Positions 35,012-44,117 of a DNA stretch of 64,000 nucleotides are shown here, in pieces. The stretch's first letter is position 1. Each line of letters opens with the position of its first letter. The DNA comes from Maricaulis sp047308265 (lineage in GTDB: Bacteria; Pseudomonadota; Alphaproteobacteria; Caulobacterales; Maricaulaceae): the NCBI RefSeq assembly GCF_047308265.1, contig NZ_JBKQWY010000008.1:124001-188000 (forward strand). Direction: 5' to 3'. Position numbers and translations under genes: made by a program. The notes under the pieces are model-generated. The model saw only the letters and a list, made by a program, of their open reading frames with translations. It did no database searches and was not told the DNA's origin.

Positions 35012-35728
35012 CTATTCTTCGCGGTCTGGAAGCGCCCGCCAAGCCGCAAGCGTCCATTCATAGAGATCAGCAGGGACAGTTCTGGGGGAGGCGTTGATCC
35101 AGGACGATATCATTCCCGCATTCAGCCCGTCCGGCACCTTGCCTCGGTAGAAGTATTTAAGCATCTCAGAGGCTTGGATGCCCGTACGCTCTCTTTCTGT
35201 CTCTAACGCAATGCGCAACGTGTCATCAAAGTCCAACCGCCGCTGAAACTTGTCTCGCCCAATGTAGGCACGCTTCTCTCGCGGGAGCGCATCCGGCGCG
35301 GCCCGAAGCTCATTCAGCACAGCATCCAGATGGTCCTGGCGCGCCGTCTTTGTCGTCCCCTTGACCCAGCGCGTGACCAACTCGGAGCGCAACTTGTCCA
35401 GTGGCGGATCGATGCGGGCAATGAGTGCACGTGGTGCGATGCCGGTTCGCTTTAAATGATCCTCGATCTCTTTGATCAGCTTTGGCGTCATGGGTACGAC
35501 GGGCGTCACTTCGCGCCAGCGTTTCATCACCCACTCCAACTGGTTTCGTTTGGCGGTTTTGACCGTGTGTCGCTTCCAACCGAATATCGTCCCCGAGTTC
35601 AGCCCGGGCGGCGTATCCTTCTGTCCGCGCAATAGTGCCCCAGGCCCAACGCCGCTTTGCTCCTGCAGGCGATTAAGCTCGTCAACAATGTCCTTTGTGA
35701 TTTGAATTCGCTCCATGCCCAAAAGCAT
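35012..35728 (-). CDS. Triple-repeat putative DNA-binding protein
   Basis: 238 residues made of three similar units of about 70 residues. Each has a helix, a G(V/I)xxxxLL/ALI turn, a PxGLNSG/LDKL/PDGLNAG turn ending in a Trp (IFGWKRHTVKTAKRNQLEWVM; LVTRWVKGTTKTARQDHLDAVL; MISSWINASPRTVPADLYEWTL) and a terminal helix with W. The plan of helix-turn-helix with Trp and T(K/R)T resembles XRE/Cro-type HTH units in tandem, so DNA binding is likely but inferred. A second ATG four codons in is possible. The 175-base upstream gap faces the envelope-protein operon. Confidence 0.6.
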   Translation of the reverse strand: MLLGMERIQITKDIVDELNRLQEQSGVGPGALLRGQKDTPPGLNSGTIFGWKRHTVKTAKRNQLEWVMKRWREVTPVVPMTPKLIKEIEDHLKRTGIAPRALIARIDPPLDKLRSELVTRWVKGTTKTARQDHLDAVLNELRAAPDALPREKRAYIGRDKFQRRLDFDDTLRIALETERERTGIQASEMLKYFYRGKVPDGLNAGMISSWINASPRTVPADLYEWTLAAWRALPDREE

Positions 35729-35903
35729 GGCACCAGCACCTCCCCCACATCAAAGCAATGTAGGCGGATGCCGACTATATTCTGTGGGTAAGACTGCTCC
35801 GCCCCCCAAACCTCCCGATGCGCCCCTGACGACCTCCTAGCGTCGCAAAACCGGATCTGTCCGCTCTTGGACAGGACGGCCTTGCAACCAAGGAGGTTTG
35901 TCC

Positions 35904-36926
35904 ATGACAGACACCATCAATCCGATCCAATCGGCGTCTGGCACGCCAACTGATGAGCGCGGCGACGCCAAGCCGCCGCGTGGTGCTGTCGGCGCTCAAA
36001 AGCCCGACACCGACTTCATCGCCAAGATCGCCAATAGCGGCCTCGATCTTGATGACGGCAAAGAACTGGTCATCAAGAACGCCCAGGACCGCTTCAACGC
36101 GGATCACGGCGATGAGCTTGAAAGCCGCACCGTGGAATACGAAGCGGCCCAATCCGAAGCGGACCGTATCGATACCGAGTATCGCAATGTCTGCCGCGAT
36201 GCAGCCGCCACGCCCGAATGGCAACGCGTTGCCCGCAAATCGGGCAAGCGTGATCGGGACGATGATGCTGAGGTCCCGTTTAAGGACTGGAGCTTTCTCG
36301 ACCAGGGCCTGACCGTTGCAACGCTGGTTCTGAGCGTTGTGATGCTCGGTGCCGGGGCGGCGAACATTCAGGGCAATCTCGTTGGGTCGGGCCTACCCAT
36401 TTTCACCCTCAACCCGCTCTTCGCATGGCTGTTCGCCATGCTCGCGCCGGCCGCCGCTCTTGCCATCCATTGCTTCGGCCACGCTTTTCGCACGTGGCGC
36501 ATGCGCAACTTCTACCGCATGGGCATCTACGCGCTGACGCTGATCACCGTCATTGCCTGGAGCTGGCTCTTTGCGGACCTCTTCCACGGCACGGGTGGCC
36601 TTGATCTCGACTTCGAAGGCTCCGGCCTCGCAGACACCCTCTTCGTCTGGCTGCAAATCGTGGCTGAGATCATGGTGGGCTCTTCGCTCTTCCTGATCGC
36701 CGAGCACATCGCCGGCAAATACTCGCCGAACTGGTGGGTGCGGAACACCGAATATGTGGAGCTTCGCGAACGCCAGACCGTGCTGGGCAAGGAACGCCAA
36801 ACCGCGTTCGAGCGCCTCAGCAAGGCAAAGGGTGCCTTCACCGCCCTGATGGGACGTCGTGAAGCCACCATCAACGCGGACATCGCCGAGTACCTGCAGC
36901 GCCGCCGTCGCTTCGGTGACAACTGA
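35904..36926 (+). CDS. Four-helix membrane protein
   Basis: 340 residues from the ATG at 35904 (AAGGAGG upstream). A soluble N-terminal part with coiled-coil character (residues about 30-110) is followed by about four membrane segments: LTVATLVLSVVMLGAGAAN, PLFAWLFAMLAPAAALAIHCF, MGIYALTLITVIAWSWLFA and LFVWLQIVAEIMVGSSLFLIA. A cytoplasmic basic tail ends the protein. No family recognised. First gene of a plus-strand block leading to the coupling protein, so a role in conjugation or envelope remodelling is possible. Confidence 0.65.
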   Translation: MTDTINPIQSASGTPTDERGDAKPPRGAVGAQKPDTDFIAKIANSGLDLDDGKELVIKNAQDRFNADHGDELESRTVEYEAAQSEADRIDTEYRNVCRDAAATPEWQRVARKSGKRDRDDDAEVPFKDWSFLDQGLTVATLVLSVVMLGAGAANIQGNLVGSGLPIFTLNPLFAWLFAMLAPAAALAIHCFGHAFRTWRMRNFYRMGIYALTLITVIAWSWLFADLFHGTGGLDLDFEGSGLADTLFVWLQIVAEIMVGSSLFLIAEHIAGKYSPNWWVRNTEYVELRERQTVLGKERQTAFERLSKAKGAFTALMGRREATINADIAEYLQRRRRFGDN

Positions 36927-36973
36927 TGACCCGCGCCGCTTCCAATTCTCCTGATCCGAAAGGAACGAACGTC

Positions 36974-38260
36974 ATGAAATTCTTCGTGTCTGTCTTCGTC
37001 ACGGTTCTCGCCCTCTGCTGGCTGCCGCTGACGCCCAGCGAGGCTCAAAACCTCACCATCGCCATCTCTTCCCAAACCAGTGAGGCTGAGCGCCAGGAAC
37101 AAGGCGAAGCCGTCTTGCTCTTCCTTGCCGGCAATGTCGAACCTGGCCAATCGGCCGAGGTGATCGATGCCTATGACCTGACGCCGGTTGCGACCTTCAC
37201 TGTGCCCGAAGGCCGCGCCTACCAAAACCCGCGCGCCAAGATCGCGGTGAACCGTCAGGCCGCCGCCCGGATCCTGCGTCTTGAGCCCGATCACGCTCGC
37301 ACCGCAAACGAGGTCCAACGCCCGATCAACCTGCCCGGCCTCCTGCGCTATCTCGGCGAGGCCCGCTCGCTGAGTGAAGGCCATGACCTCATCATCATCG
37401 GCTCGCCCCTTTACGACATGCCGCGCGAACCGGGTGTGTCCATGCGTGAGGGGCGCGTTCCGGGCGATGGGCTGATCCAGGGCACGCGTGGCTCCAGCCC
37501 CTTCGGCGCAGATGGCATGGGCGACCGTCTGGCCGGCGTTCGTGTCCACTTCATCGCCCTTGATCCGGGCTGGGCACTCAATGATCGCCATGCCTTCGCG
37601 GTTGAGCGCTTCACCGCTCTTCTAGTCGAAGCCTTCGGTGCAGACCTCGTGAGCTTCTCCAACGATGCCGAAAGCGGCTTCGCCAGCGTTGCAGCCCAAG
37701 CCCCTGCACCGGATCGCGGTTTCATCCTGGAAGAGACAGATAAGATGGAAATGCTCATCTTCGCCTCTGAAATGGGTCCGATCGCCAGTGGGCGCGACAT
37801 GGAAACCGGCCGCCGCTTCTATGTCGGTCCGTCCATGGTCAATGATCGCGTGGAAATCGGTCTCTATTGGCCGTGTTCCTCGTGCGACCTCGACGTCTAT
37901 GCACGTCCGCACGATGACGCCCAGATCCTCTACTACGGGCGCAATTCCACACCGCAGGGCCGCTTCTTCCGGGATTTCCGTATGGGCAGTGAAGACCGTC
38001 GCGCACAAGAGCAGATCGTGATTGATGGTCCGGTTGACCTCTCGGCTCTGCGCATCTGGGTGAACTTCTATGGTGGCCGCTCCAGCGGTGGGGCGCAAGC
38101 CGAGCTGCGCATCACCATCGGCGGTGAAACCTACACCCGCCCGCTGCGTATTCCGGCCGATGCCGGTAATGGCGGCACAGGCCAGAACGCTGTGACCGGC
38201 AACGGTGCGGAAAATCCGGCCTGGGTCGCCATCGAACCGCTGTCGCTTCTCCGCGAATAG
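36974..38260 (+). CDS. Secreted hypothetical protein of the coupling-protein block
   Basis: 428 residues from ATG at 36974, where a signal peptide begins (MKFFVSVFVTVLALCWLPLTPSEAQ). The mature protein shows LLFLAGNVEPGQSAEVIDAYDLTPVATFTVPEGRAY and later YFYGG-like beta-rich text (LRIWVNFYGGRSSGGAQAELRITIGGETYTRPLRIP). Pairs WPCSSCD carry a possible CxxC. A start at 36926 would overlap the previous stop by one base, but it lacks a signal peptide at its N-terminus. Periplasmic; function unknown, co-transcribed with the membrane protein. Confidence 0.6.
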   Translation: MKFFVSVFVTVLALCWLPLTPSEAQNLTIAISSQTSEAERQEQGEAVLLFLAGNVEPGQSAEVIDAYDLTPVATFTVPEGRAYQNPRAKIAVNRQAAARILRLEPDHARTANEVQRPINLPGLLRYLGEARSLSEGHDLIIIGSPLYDMPREPGVSMREGRVPGDGLIQGTRGSSPFGADGMGDRLAGVRVHFIALDPGWALNDRHAFAVERFTALLVEAFGADLVSFSNDAESGFASVAAQAPAPDRGFILEETDKMEMLIFASEMGPIASGRDMETGRRFYVGPSMVNDRVEIGLYWPCSSCDLDVYARPHDDAQILYYGRNSTPQGRFFRDFRMGSEDRRAQEQIVIDGPVDLSALRIWVNFYGGRSSGGAQAELRITIGGETYTRPLRIPADAGNGGTGQNAVTGNGAENPAWVAIEPLSLLRE

Positions 38261-38284
38261 CGCCCCTCCATCCCTCCCGAACTC

Positions 38285-38316
38285 AAGACGGGCGCGGCCT
38301 ACCGTGCCCGTCTTTC
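38285..38316 (+). terminator. Hairpin with T-rich tail before the coupling-protein gene
   Basis: AAGACGGGC and GCCCGTCTT form a nine-base stem around a 12-base loop, followed by TCTTATT. It is in the 72-base gap between the secreted protein and the coupling protein and may reduce read-through. Confidence 0.6.
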
Positions 38317-38332
38317 TTATTGGGAGAACATC

Positions 38333-39976
38333 ATGTCCACCAACTTCAGTCCGGGCAGCGGGCGCACCCCGCTTGGCCCCGTCTCACTCATCGCCTTTTC
38401 GGCGATCTTCGCCTGGGGCCTGTCTGCCACTTACGTCCTGTTTGAAACCGAGCTTTTCTGGATGCCGACCCTGGCGCTGATCTGCACCCTGTCCGCGCCC
38501 ATTGCCATCCTCCGCTCGCTTCTTGAATTTGCTATTCGCAAGATCCGCGAAGCCATCGCCAATACGCCCTCAACCCGCCATGGCTCAGCGCGCTGGGCAT
38601 CGCTGGCGGACTTCGCAGGCCTCCGAAGATGCCGCAGTGGCCCTTTCTGGGGGGCGCTGAACGGCAAACCCCTTTTCATCGAGTACGAGGCCAATGCCCT
38701 GACGGTCGCCCCTGCAGGGGCCGGCAAGACAATCTCAGTGGTCGTGCCCCAACTCCTGTCCATCAAAGGTGCGATGGTCGTCAGCGACCTTAAATGCGAG
38801 CTGGCGCCCATGACCAAGCGTGCACGCGAGCGCATGGGCCAGCCCGTATATTGCCTCAACCCCTCAGGCACCAATATCGATGTCCTGGGCGAACCTGATG
38901 CCTACAACCCGCTCTGTATCCTGCATGATGACTGGACGCACTCACCCGCCGACATGGTCGCCGATGCCATGGGCATGGCGCATCAGCTCCACCCCGAACC
39001 CGCCACCAAGACGGACAACTCATTCTTCCGCGAAGGTTCGCGCAATCTGATTACCTTCGCCATGCTTTGGGAGGTGATCGATAAAGGGGAAAACGCAACC
39101 TTATCGGGCTGCTTGCGCCTCCTGCGCGATCCTGACCGACTGCGTGAATCCCTCTATGCAGCCAGCGTGTCGGACGTGCTGAGCGGCGAACTCGCTGATC
39201 GCGCAAATGATTTTCTAGAAAAACTAAATAATGGCGACACGCGCCAGATCGAAAGCTTCCGCGAGGGCGCTGTCCAATCGCTGGCAATCTTCTCTGCCAG
39301 TGGCCGTATCGCCGACTGTGTTTCGCGCAGTACCTTCCGCTTCCGCGACCTGAAAACCGCGCCGGCCACAGTCTTCATCATCGGCGACGCCACGCGTTCG
39401 AAGGTGTTCGAACCTTGGGTCGGACTGGTGGCGTGGTGTGCCATGCTTGAGATTAAGCGCTGCCGCATGCAGAAGAATCCAACGACATTCCTGCTAGATG
39501 AAGCATCGAATTTCCGCGTGGATGGTTTGCCTCAATCCATGATGGAAGCACGCGGCTTCGGAATGCGCTTTCACGTGATCATCCAGGAATTGGAGGACTT
39601 TAAGCGGGTCTACGGGCGCGAAGCGCTCGAAATTCTCCTCTCCCAGACGGAGATCCAGCAATTCTTCGCCTCACGCAGCCCTGCCACCCTGGACCTGCTC
39701 AGCCGCAGGCTCGGCAATGCCACGGTCATCACCGACAATTACGCGATGGGCGGCCAAAAGCCGCGCCGTTCCACTGGCGAGACGGGCAGACCGCTCCTGC
39801 TTCCTGACGAAATCCGCCAGCTTGGCGATTGCCTCCTATTCGCGCACGGCAAAGCTCCCGCACTCGTTGAGAAAGTTGGTTACCACGAAGTCTCACCGTG
39901 GAACCGCCGAGGCTATGTCGGGATCAACCCCCTGCATGGCAAGCGCCTGAAAGGCCGAACGCGGCTCCGCCTCTAA
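38333..39976 (+). CDS. VirD4/TraG-type coupling protein
   Basis: 547 residues. Two N-terminal membrane segments (GPVSLIAFSAIFAWGLSATYVLF; FWMPTLALICTLSAPIAILRSL) precede the P-loop LTVAPAGAGKTISVVVP and the strand VVSDLKCELA. FLLDEASNFRVDGLPQSMMEARGFGMRFHVIIQELEDFKRVYG carries the Walker B and the TraG-family distal motif; GDATRSKVFEPW and HGKAPALVEKVGYH complete it. This ATPase brings relaxase-bound DNA to a type IV secretion channel. No channel genes are present, so it must work with a helper element or is a relic. Confidence 0.93.
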   Translation: MSTNFSPGSGRTPLGPVSLIAFSAIFAWGLSATYVLFETELFWMPTLALICTLSAPIAILRSLLEFAIRKIREAIANTPSTRHGSARWASLADFAGLRRCRSGPFWGALNGKPLFIEYEANALTVAPAGAGKTISVVVPQLLSIKGAMVVSDLKCELAPMTKRARERMGQPVYCLNPSGTNIDVLGEPDAYNPLCILHDDWTHSPADMVADAMGMAHQLHPEPATKTDNSFFREGSRNLITFAMLWEVIDKGENATLSGCLRLLRDPDRLRESLYAASVSDVLSGELADRANDFLEKLNNGDTRQIESFREGAVQSLAIFSASGRIADCVSRSTFRFRDLKTAPATVFIIGDATRSKVFEPWVGLVAWCAMLEIKRCRMQKNPTTFLLDEASNFRVDGLPQSMMEARGFGMRFHVIIQELEDFKRVYGREALEILLSQTEIQQFFASRSPATLDLLSRRLGNATVITDNYAMGGQKPRRSTGETGRPLLLPDEIRQLGDCLLFAHGKAPALVEKVGYHEVSPWNRRGYVGINPLHGKRLKGRTRLRL

Positions 39977-39990
39977 AGCGGGAGTTCGTC

Positions 39991-40272
39991 ATGGCTAGAC
40001 GCAAGAACACGAATGAGGAGTCGAAGGCGGCGACAGGCAAGCTCCAGATCGCCGTACTTCTTCTTCAGATTCTGAAGCTCATTCTGGATATCCGCTGGAT
40101 TGCGCTTTTTATCTTCCTGATCGCCCTGCCGATCGCACCCTATGTCTTGATCTCGCAGGCGGACGCTTCGGCGTCCGTCTGCACCTATCTTGGCCCGCGC
40201 GGAACTTGGGAACCCGGCTGGGCAACCCATTGCCCGCCGGTCACCCTTCGCAATCACTTCTTCATCGACTAG
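39991..40272 (+). CDS. Small membrane protein
   Basis: 93 residues. Basic N-terminus, then one strong membrane segment (LQIAVLLLQILKLILDIRWIALFIFLIALPIAPYVLI, possibly a hairpin) and a short C-terminal domain with two cysteines. Starts 14 bases after the coupling-protein stop, GGGAG upstream. Unknown role; likely co-transcribed. Confidence 0.6.
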   Translation: MARRKNTNEESKAATGKLQIAVLLLQILKLILDIRWIALFIFLIALPIAPYVLISQADASASVCTYLGPRGTWEPGWATHCPPVTLRNHFFID

Positions 40273-40290
40273 CTCCGGCAGGAGGGAAGT

Positions 40291-40743
40291 ATGCCACTTG
40301 ATGATACCCCACCTATCGCGGCCGGCTTCAACAATCGCTCCGGTGCCAAACGTGGCTCAGCCTGGTCGATCATCGCAGGCGATAAGGCCCGCATCGCCCA
40401 AATGCGTGCCATAGAGGCCCGCCATGCCCATATCGCCGCCAAGCTGATCCTCCACCAGCGCAAAAACCGCCAAAGCTGGATCGGCAAGGAAGTCGCAAAG
40501 CTGTCCAAACAAGCGCCGCGTCCCGAACTCCGGCCGGACGGCACTCGGCGCACCAAGGCCGACATCGAACGTCAGGCCGCCATCAATATCGCCGCCCGCA
40601 TCAAGGCACGGCGAGATCGACTTGCCGTTGCCCGCGACAACACCATTAAACGCGAGGTGCTAGGCATCACCCCGGACGGGCGGGTCTCGCACTCACGGTC
40701 TGCTGCGAACCGTCAGCAACGTCGCGACGGACCGGACATGTAG
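40291..40743 (+). CDS. Basic helical protein
   Basis: 150 residues, strongly basic (many R and K), helical: ARIAQMRAIEARHAHIAAKLILHQRKNRQSWIGKEVAKLSKQA. The composition suggests nucleic-acid contact, for example a relaxosome accessory, but there is no motif to name it. GGAGG precedes the ATG. Last gene of the block; a strong terminator follows. Confidence 0.55.
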   Translation: MPLDDTPPIAAGFNNRSGAKRGSAWSIIAGDKARIAQMRAIEARHAHIAAKLILHQRKNRQSWIGKEVAKLSKQAPRPELRPDGTRRTKADIERQAAINIAARIKARRDRLAVARDNTIKREVLGITPDGRVSHSRSAANRQQRRDGPDM

Positions 40744-40769
40744 GCTGTCGCGCTACTCGCCAAAGGAAA

Positions 40770-40797
40770 AAAGGCCGCACCATCGGGTGCGGCCTTT
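40770..40797 (+). terminator. Rho-independent terminator
   Basis: AAAGGCCGCACC-atcg-GGTGCGGCCTTT is a perfect 12-base stem with a four-base loop, followed by C-T-rich sequence. It closes the 35904-40743 block and may also serve the convergent gene. Confidence 0.85.
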
Positions 40798-40821
40798 CTA
40801 TCTTTCGATCAGACGTCACTT

Positions 40822-41202
40822 TCAATCTGGCAGAATGATCGGATCCGCATCAATCTTGAACGCAGCATCCCAGAGCTGGAACCGCAGAAGCAGCCTGGTG
40901 TTCGGGCGGCGCTTTGGCCCGCTATCAGCAATCTTCTTCACGTTGCTGTTCCAGCTAAAGCTCTCCTCCCATCCATATGCGTCATCGATGATGTCTTCAT
41001 GCAGTTGGAACACTGTTCCGTCCGCGTTGAGAATTTCACCGGGCCAGCAGAACAATCTCTCGTCTAGCCACGATGTCGTTCCCAGGCGCGAGAGCCCAAG
41101 CGCATCAATTTTGCGAGCCAAGGCCCAGAAATATTCTGGAGTCAAAAGCTCCTCATTTGAAGCCAACACGACCGGCTCAATGCTCTTAATCTGTACTTCC
41201 AT
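40822..41202 (-). CDS. Hypothetical protein with hairpin over its ribosome site
   Basis: 126 residues from ATG at 41202; GGAG lies nine bases upstream. Contains YFWALARKIDALGLSRLGTTSW, then DERLFCWPGEILNADGTVFQLHEDIIDDAYGWEESFSWN. No recognised family. The inverted repeat GTTTCTCC-aaaggt-GGAGAAAC at 41205-41226 covers the ribosome-binding site, so folding could control translation. An alternative TTG start at 41214 is possible. Unknown function. Confidence 0.5.
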   Translation of the reverse strand: MEVQIKSIEPVVLASNEELLTPEYFWALARKIDALGLSRLGTTSWLDERLFCWPGEILNADGTVFQLHEDIIDDAYGWEESFSWNSNVKKIADSGPKRRPNTRLLLRFQLWDAAFKIDADPIILPD

Positions 41203-41441
41203 TAGTTTCTCCAAAGGTGGAGAAACGGTCGACCGTTCTCAGGGAACGAAGACATGTCGGAAGATAAAATTCGGCACATTTGGGCGCGCACAAAGGGGAT
41301 CTGTTGCTATGCGGAAAGAAACGTTTGTGCCCGCAAAGTTCCTGCTTGTTCCCAGAATTCTATATTTTAACTAATGTTCGATCTGTAGAGGCAAAGAGAT
41401 TTCTATATTGACTCTATATATATGTTATGTTAAAAGACTGA

Positions 41442-42131
41442 ATGTTTTTAGGAAATAGAATAAAGCGAATTGTGAATACAAGCTTTGAGGGGGCAGATTC
41501 CATTTACCCTTCTGCCCGGCGACAAGAATGGCGACGGTTTGGGCAGCTCGACCGAGACGACGGGCCCGCATTGCTGGTTCGATCTGTTGCGACAGGGCAC
41601 GTGTACTTGGAAAAATGGTGTCAACGCGGAAAGTCGCACCGCGAAGGCGGGCCGGCTTACGTCGAAAGCATTCCCAACAAATATGGCCACGACATAATCC
41701 AGCGGCGGCGGGAAGAGTGGCTGATAGATGGGCTCCTGCATCGAAACGATGGCCCAGCAATAACTGTAACGGATTCAGATGGTATAGCCGTGCTGGAGGC
41801 ATGGTTTCAAAATGGGCTTCTCCATCGGGAAGACGGACCGTCCCAAATTGAACGCGACATGCAGACGGAACGGGTAGTCACTGAATTATGGCACAGCCGC
41901 GGGCAGCTTCACCGCGAGAACGGCCCTGCAGTTATCAACACTGACTGGGAGACTGGGCATGTGATCCGTGAACAATACTTTATTCGAGGGAAGCTGCACC
42001 GCGAGCAAGAAGGGTTCGCCGACATTACCTACGACAGAATCTCAGGCGTATGGACCAAGAGATCCAAATTTAGCTTTGGTCATGAGATAGCTTCGTGGGT
42101 CAACGCTGCAGCACCACATCCATCTGCTTGA
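41442..42131 (+). CDS. HRxDGPA-repeat protein
   Basis: 229 residues with five tandem units of about 25-35 residues: LDRDDGPALL, SHREGGPAYV, LHRNDGPAIT, LHREDGPSQI and LHRENGPAVI, most preceded by WxxxG(L/Q/K)LHR. The unit resembles MORN-type beta-hairpins. Such arrays are common in phage and mobile-element proteins but have no single assigned function. Lies in an AT-richer part of the element; start at 41442 follows a weak ribosome site. Confidence 0.65.
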   Translation: MFLGNRIKRIVNTSFEGADSIYPSARRQEWRRFGQLDRDDGPALLVRSVATGHVYLEKWCQRGKSHREGGPAYVESIPNKYGHDIIQRRREEWLIDGLLHRNDGPAITVTDSDGIAVLEAWFQNGLLHREDGPSQIERDMQTERVVTELWHSRGQLHRENGPAVINTDWETGHVIREQYFIRGKLHREQEGFADITYDRISGVWTKRSKFSFGHEIASWVNAAAPHPSA

Positions 42132-42163
42132 ATTTTTGAATCAATCAACGATAAGCTGTAGGT

Positions 42164-43852
42164 GTGCGAGACGTTGAGGGGCGGGACGTGGAACGTGAAA
42201 CTGCTATCACTCATGCGAATGTCATATTTCGGCACGCGGCCTTGCTCGGTGAGTTTCAGCACTCACTTAAGAGCCTAAAAAGCAATCGCTATGATGCAAT
42301 GCGCATTCCCGCGAAGACCATCGCTGCCAAATACATTCCAATATTCAAAGAGTTCGGAATCCGTTCCGTTTATGCCGAATATGATCCAGCTCAAGGTCTT
42401 TCAAAGGCTCAAAGAGAGCTATTCAAAAGTGTTGGTGTGGACCAAAGAGGCAAAAAACGGGGGCTGAAAAACCTTCCCGTATTGCTGGCATGGATGGTTC
42501 GAAATCATGCGGATCAAGCTACAGCTTTCTACCAAGATGCATCTGATCACTTGAGGGCAGCAGGTGAGCTTGCAGATGCCGTTGTGCTTGAGAGTTACTC
42601 TTTCCAAGGAGTGTCGCCAGACGATGATGGGCAGCACGCTCAAACACCCAAGAGCGAAATTGACGGCGCGCCAAAACAATTAGGCACTAGCGCTCAAGGT
42701 GCATCTGCGGCGGCAGAGGACACCAACCATAACAAAGAAGCGTCGAGTGACAGCGAACCGCGCCGGAAGAGGCGTAGTTCGATATGGCTTTGGCTTGGCA
42801 GTGTAACGACTTTCCCGGCGAACCTGGTGACTATCGCTGTCGGCGCATCCCTTGTCAGCGCTACATTATTTCCATTTTTCCTGAACGAACGCACGTCTCG
42901 TCCAAATCTAACAGATGCTGAAGTGGATTCAGTAGGTCAAAGTGGTGGCAACATTGGAGATGGAGCTGACGAATTAGTTCCGCCATTCGAAAGCCCTGGC
43001 GAAGCACCTTTGGCCGCTGATGATGGTCCTGTGGCGCGAGAGCAATCTGTCGAACCTGTTTCGGACCCGACCATCATGATCGACCCTCAAGAATCTGAGG
43101 GTGACAATGTCGATGGCACTGATGGATCATTGGGGGGAGAAGTTACTGGCGGCAATGCGGAAAATGCTCCTGGGCAAAGCCCTGCCCTCTTGAGGGGTGG
43201 GCTAGTAACTTCCGATACCCAAGGCAACGATGAACACGAACCATCAGAAGCAGATCCTTTGTGGGAGGACATCACTGAACAACAATGGTCTCAGTGGCAG
43301 TTGCGTTCATTTTACCGCATTGTTCAAGAAGTCGACTTGGACTCCCTGCAGCAAGCCGCCGATGCCGGAAATGCAAACGCGCAGACGCTGTTAGCGATAG
43401 GACACCACGCCGGTTTTTACTCTCAGCACGATCATTCTCAATGCGTTCGCTTACTCCGGCCAGCCTGTAATAGCGGCCAATCGAGGGCATGCGCCTTGCT
43501 CGCCAATCATTACAGTCGCGGCTACGCGGTGACTGCCAGTTTCGAGATGGCTAACTCTCTGTATGCTCGCGCTTGCTCCCTCGGAAACGCCACCGCATGT
43601 CACTACCAAAGAAATCGAAGTTCCGACGTCATATCGTTTGAAGGTATTATTGAAAGTATTGGCGCTTGGGATGCCGAGTGCAGAAGCGGCACTGAAATGT
43701 CTTGTTCAGCCATACGTCGTTGGTACGGAGTCACCTGGAGTGCACCGGGAGGCAGAGTTCTCTCGACGCGAGATTCGATGCTCGATGCATGCGCAAACGG
43801 CAATGCTAACGCATGTCGAGCTGCCGAAATTTTGGCTAGGTACGGACATTAG
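42164..43852 (+). CDS. Membrane-tethered protein with Sel1-like repeats
   Basis: 562 residues from a GTG at 42164. N-terminal helical cytoplasmic part (about 1-205), one membrane segment near residues 210-245 (WLWLGSVTTFPANLVTIAVGASLVSATLFPFF), a long low-complexity acidic linker to about 385, and a C-terminal half with Sel1-like units (AADAGNANAQTLLAIGHHAG, CNSGQSRACALLANHYSRGY, CSLGNATACHYQRN). Topology puts the repeats on the far side of the membrane. N-terminal part contains KYIPIFKEFGIRSVY-type helices of unknown family. Unassigned role; could be a sensor or an effector. Confidence 0.55.
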   Translation: MRDVEGRDVERETAITHANVIFRHAALLGEFQHSLKSLKSNRYDAMRIPAKTIAAKYIPIFKEFGIRSVYAEYDPAQGLSKAQRELFKSVGVDQRGKKRGLKNLPVLLAWMVRNHADQATAFYQDASDHLRAAGELADAVVLESYSFQGVSPDDDGQHAQTPKSEIDGAPKQLGTSAQGASAAAEDTNHNKEASSDSEPRRKRRSSIWLWLGSVTTFPANLVTIAVGASLVSATLFPFFLNERTSRPNLTDAEVDSVGQSGGNIGDGADELVPPFESPGEAPLAADDGPVAREQSVEPVSDPTIMIDPQESEGDNVDGTDGSLGGEVTGGNAENAPGQSPALLRGGLVTSDTQGNDEHEPSEADPLWEDITEQQWSQWQLRSFYRIVQEVDLDSLQQAADAGNANAQTLLAIGHHAGFYSQHDHSQCVRLLRPACNSGQSRACALLANHYSRGYAVTASFEMANSLYARACSLGNATACHYQRNRSSDVISFEGIIESIGAWDAECRSGTEMSCSAIRRWYGVTWSAPGGRVLSTRDSMLDACANGNANACRAAEILARYGH

Positions 43853-44117
43853 AACCTTGCTGTCTTTGGCTCTGCTTGTTGACCATGTTTCTCTCCATTC
43901 GGCTGACCAAATGAGCTCCTGTCCATTGCTGAAAGTCTGCCCCAGTTCGTCGGCATGTCCCTGACGGCCCGTCAATGGGCTGCCCGCGCCAGCCTTGCCT
44001 GCGTTCCTATCGAACTTGTCTGCGGCCCGTGTGGCCCATGACGGGATGCCGCCGCCTGCGGCCGTCCGCCTTTCATCGGACCGGAATTCACCGGCCGAGC
44101 ATCGAAAGGAGGACACC

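Noticed and set aside
43563..43964. Plus-strand frame overlapping the end of the Sel1-like gene
   Set aside because: Overlaps the Sel1-like gene in another frame with no ribosome site or motif.
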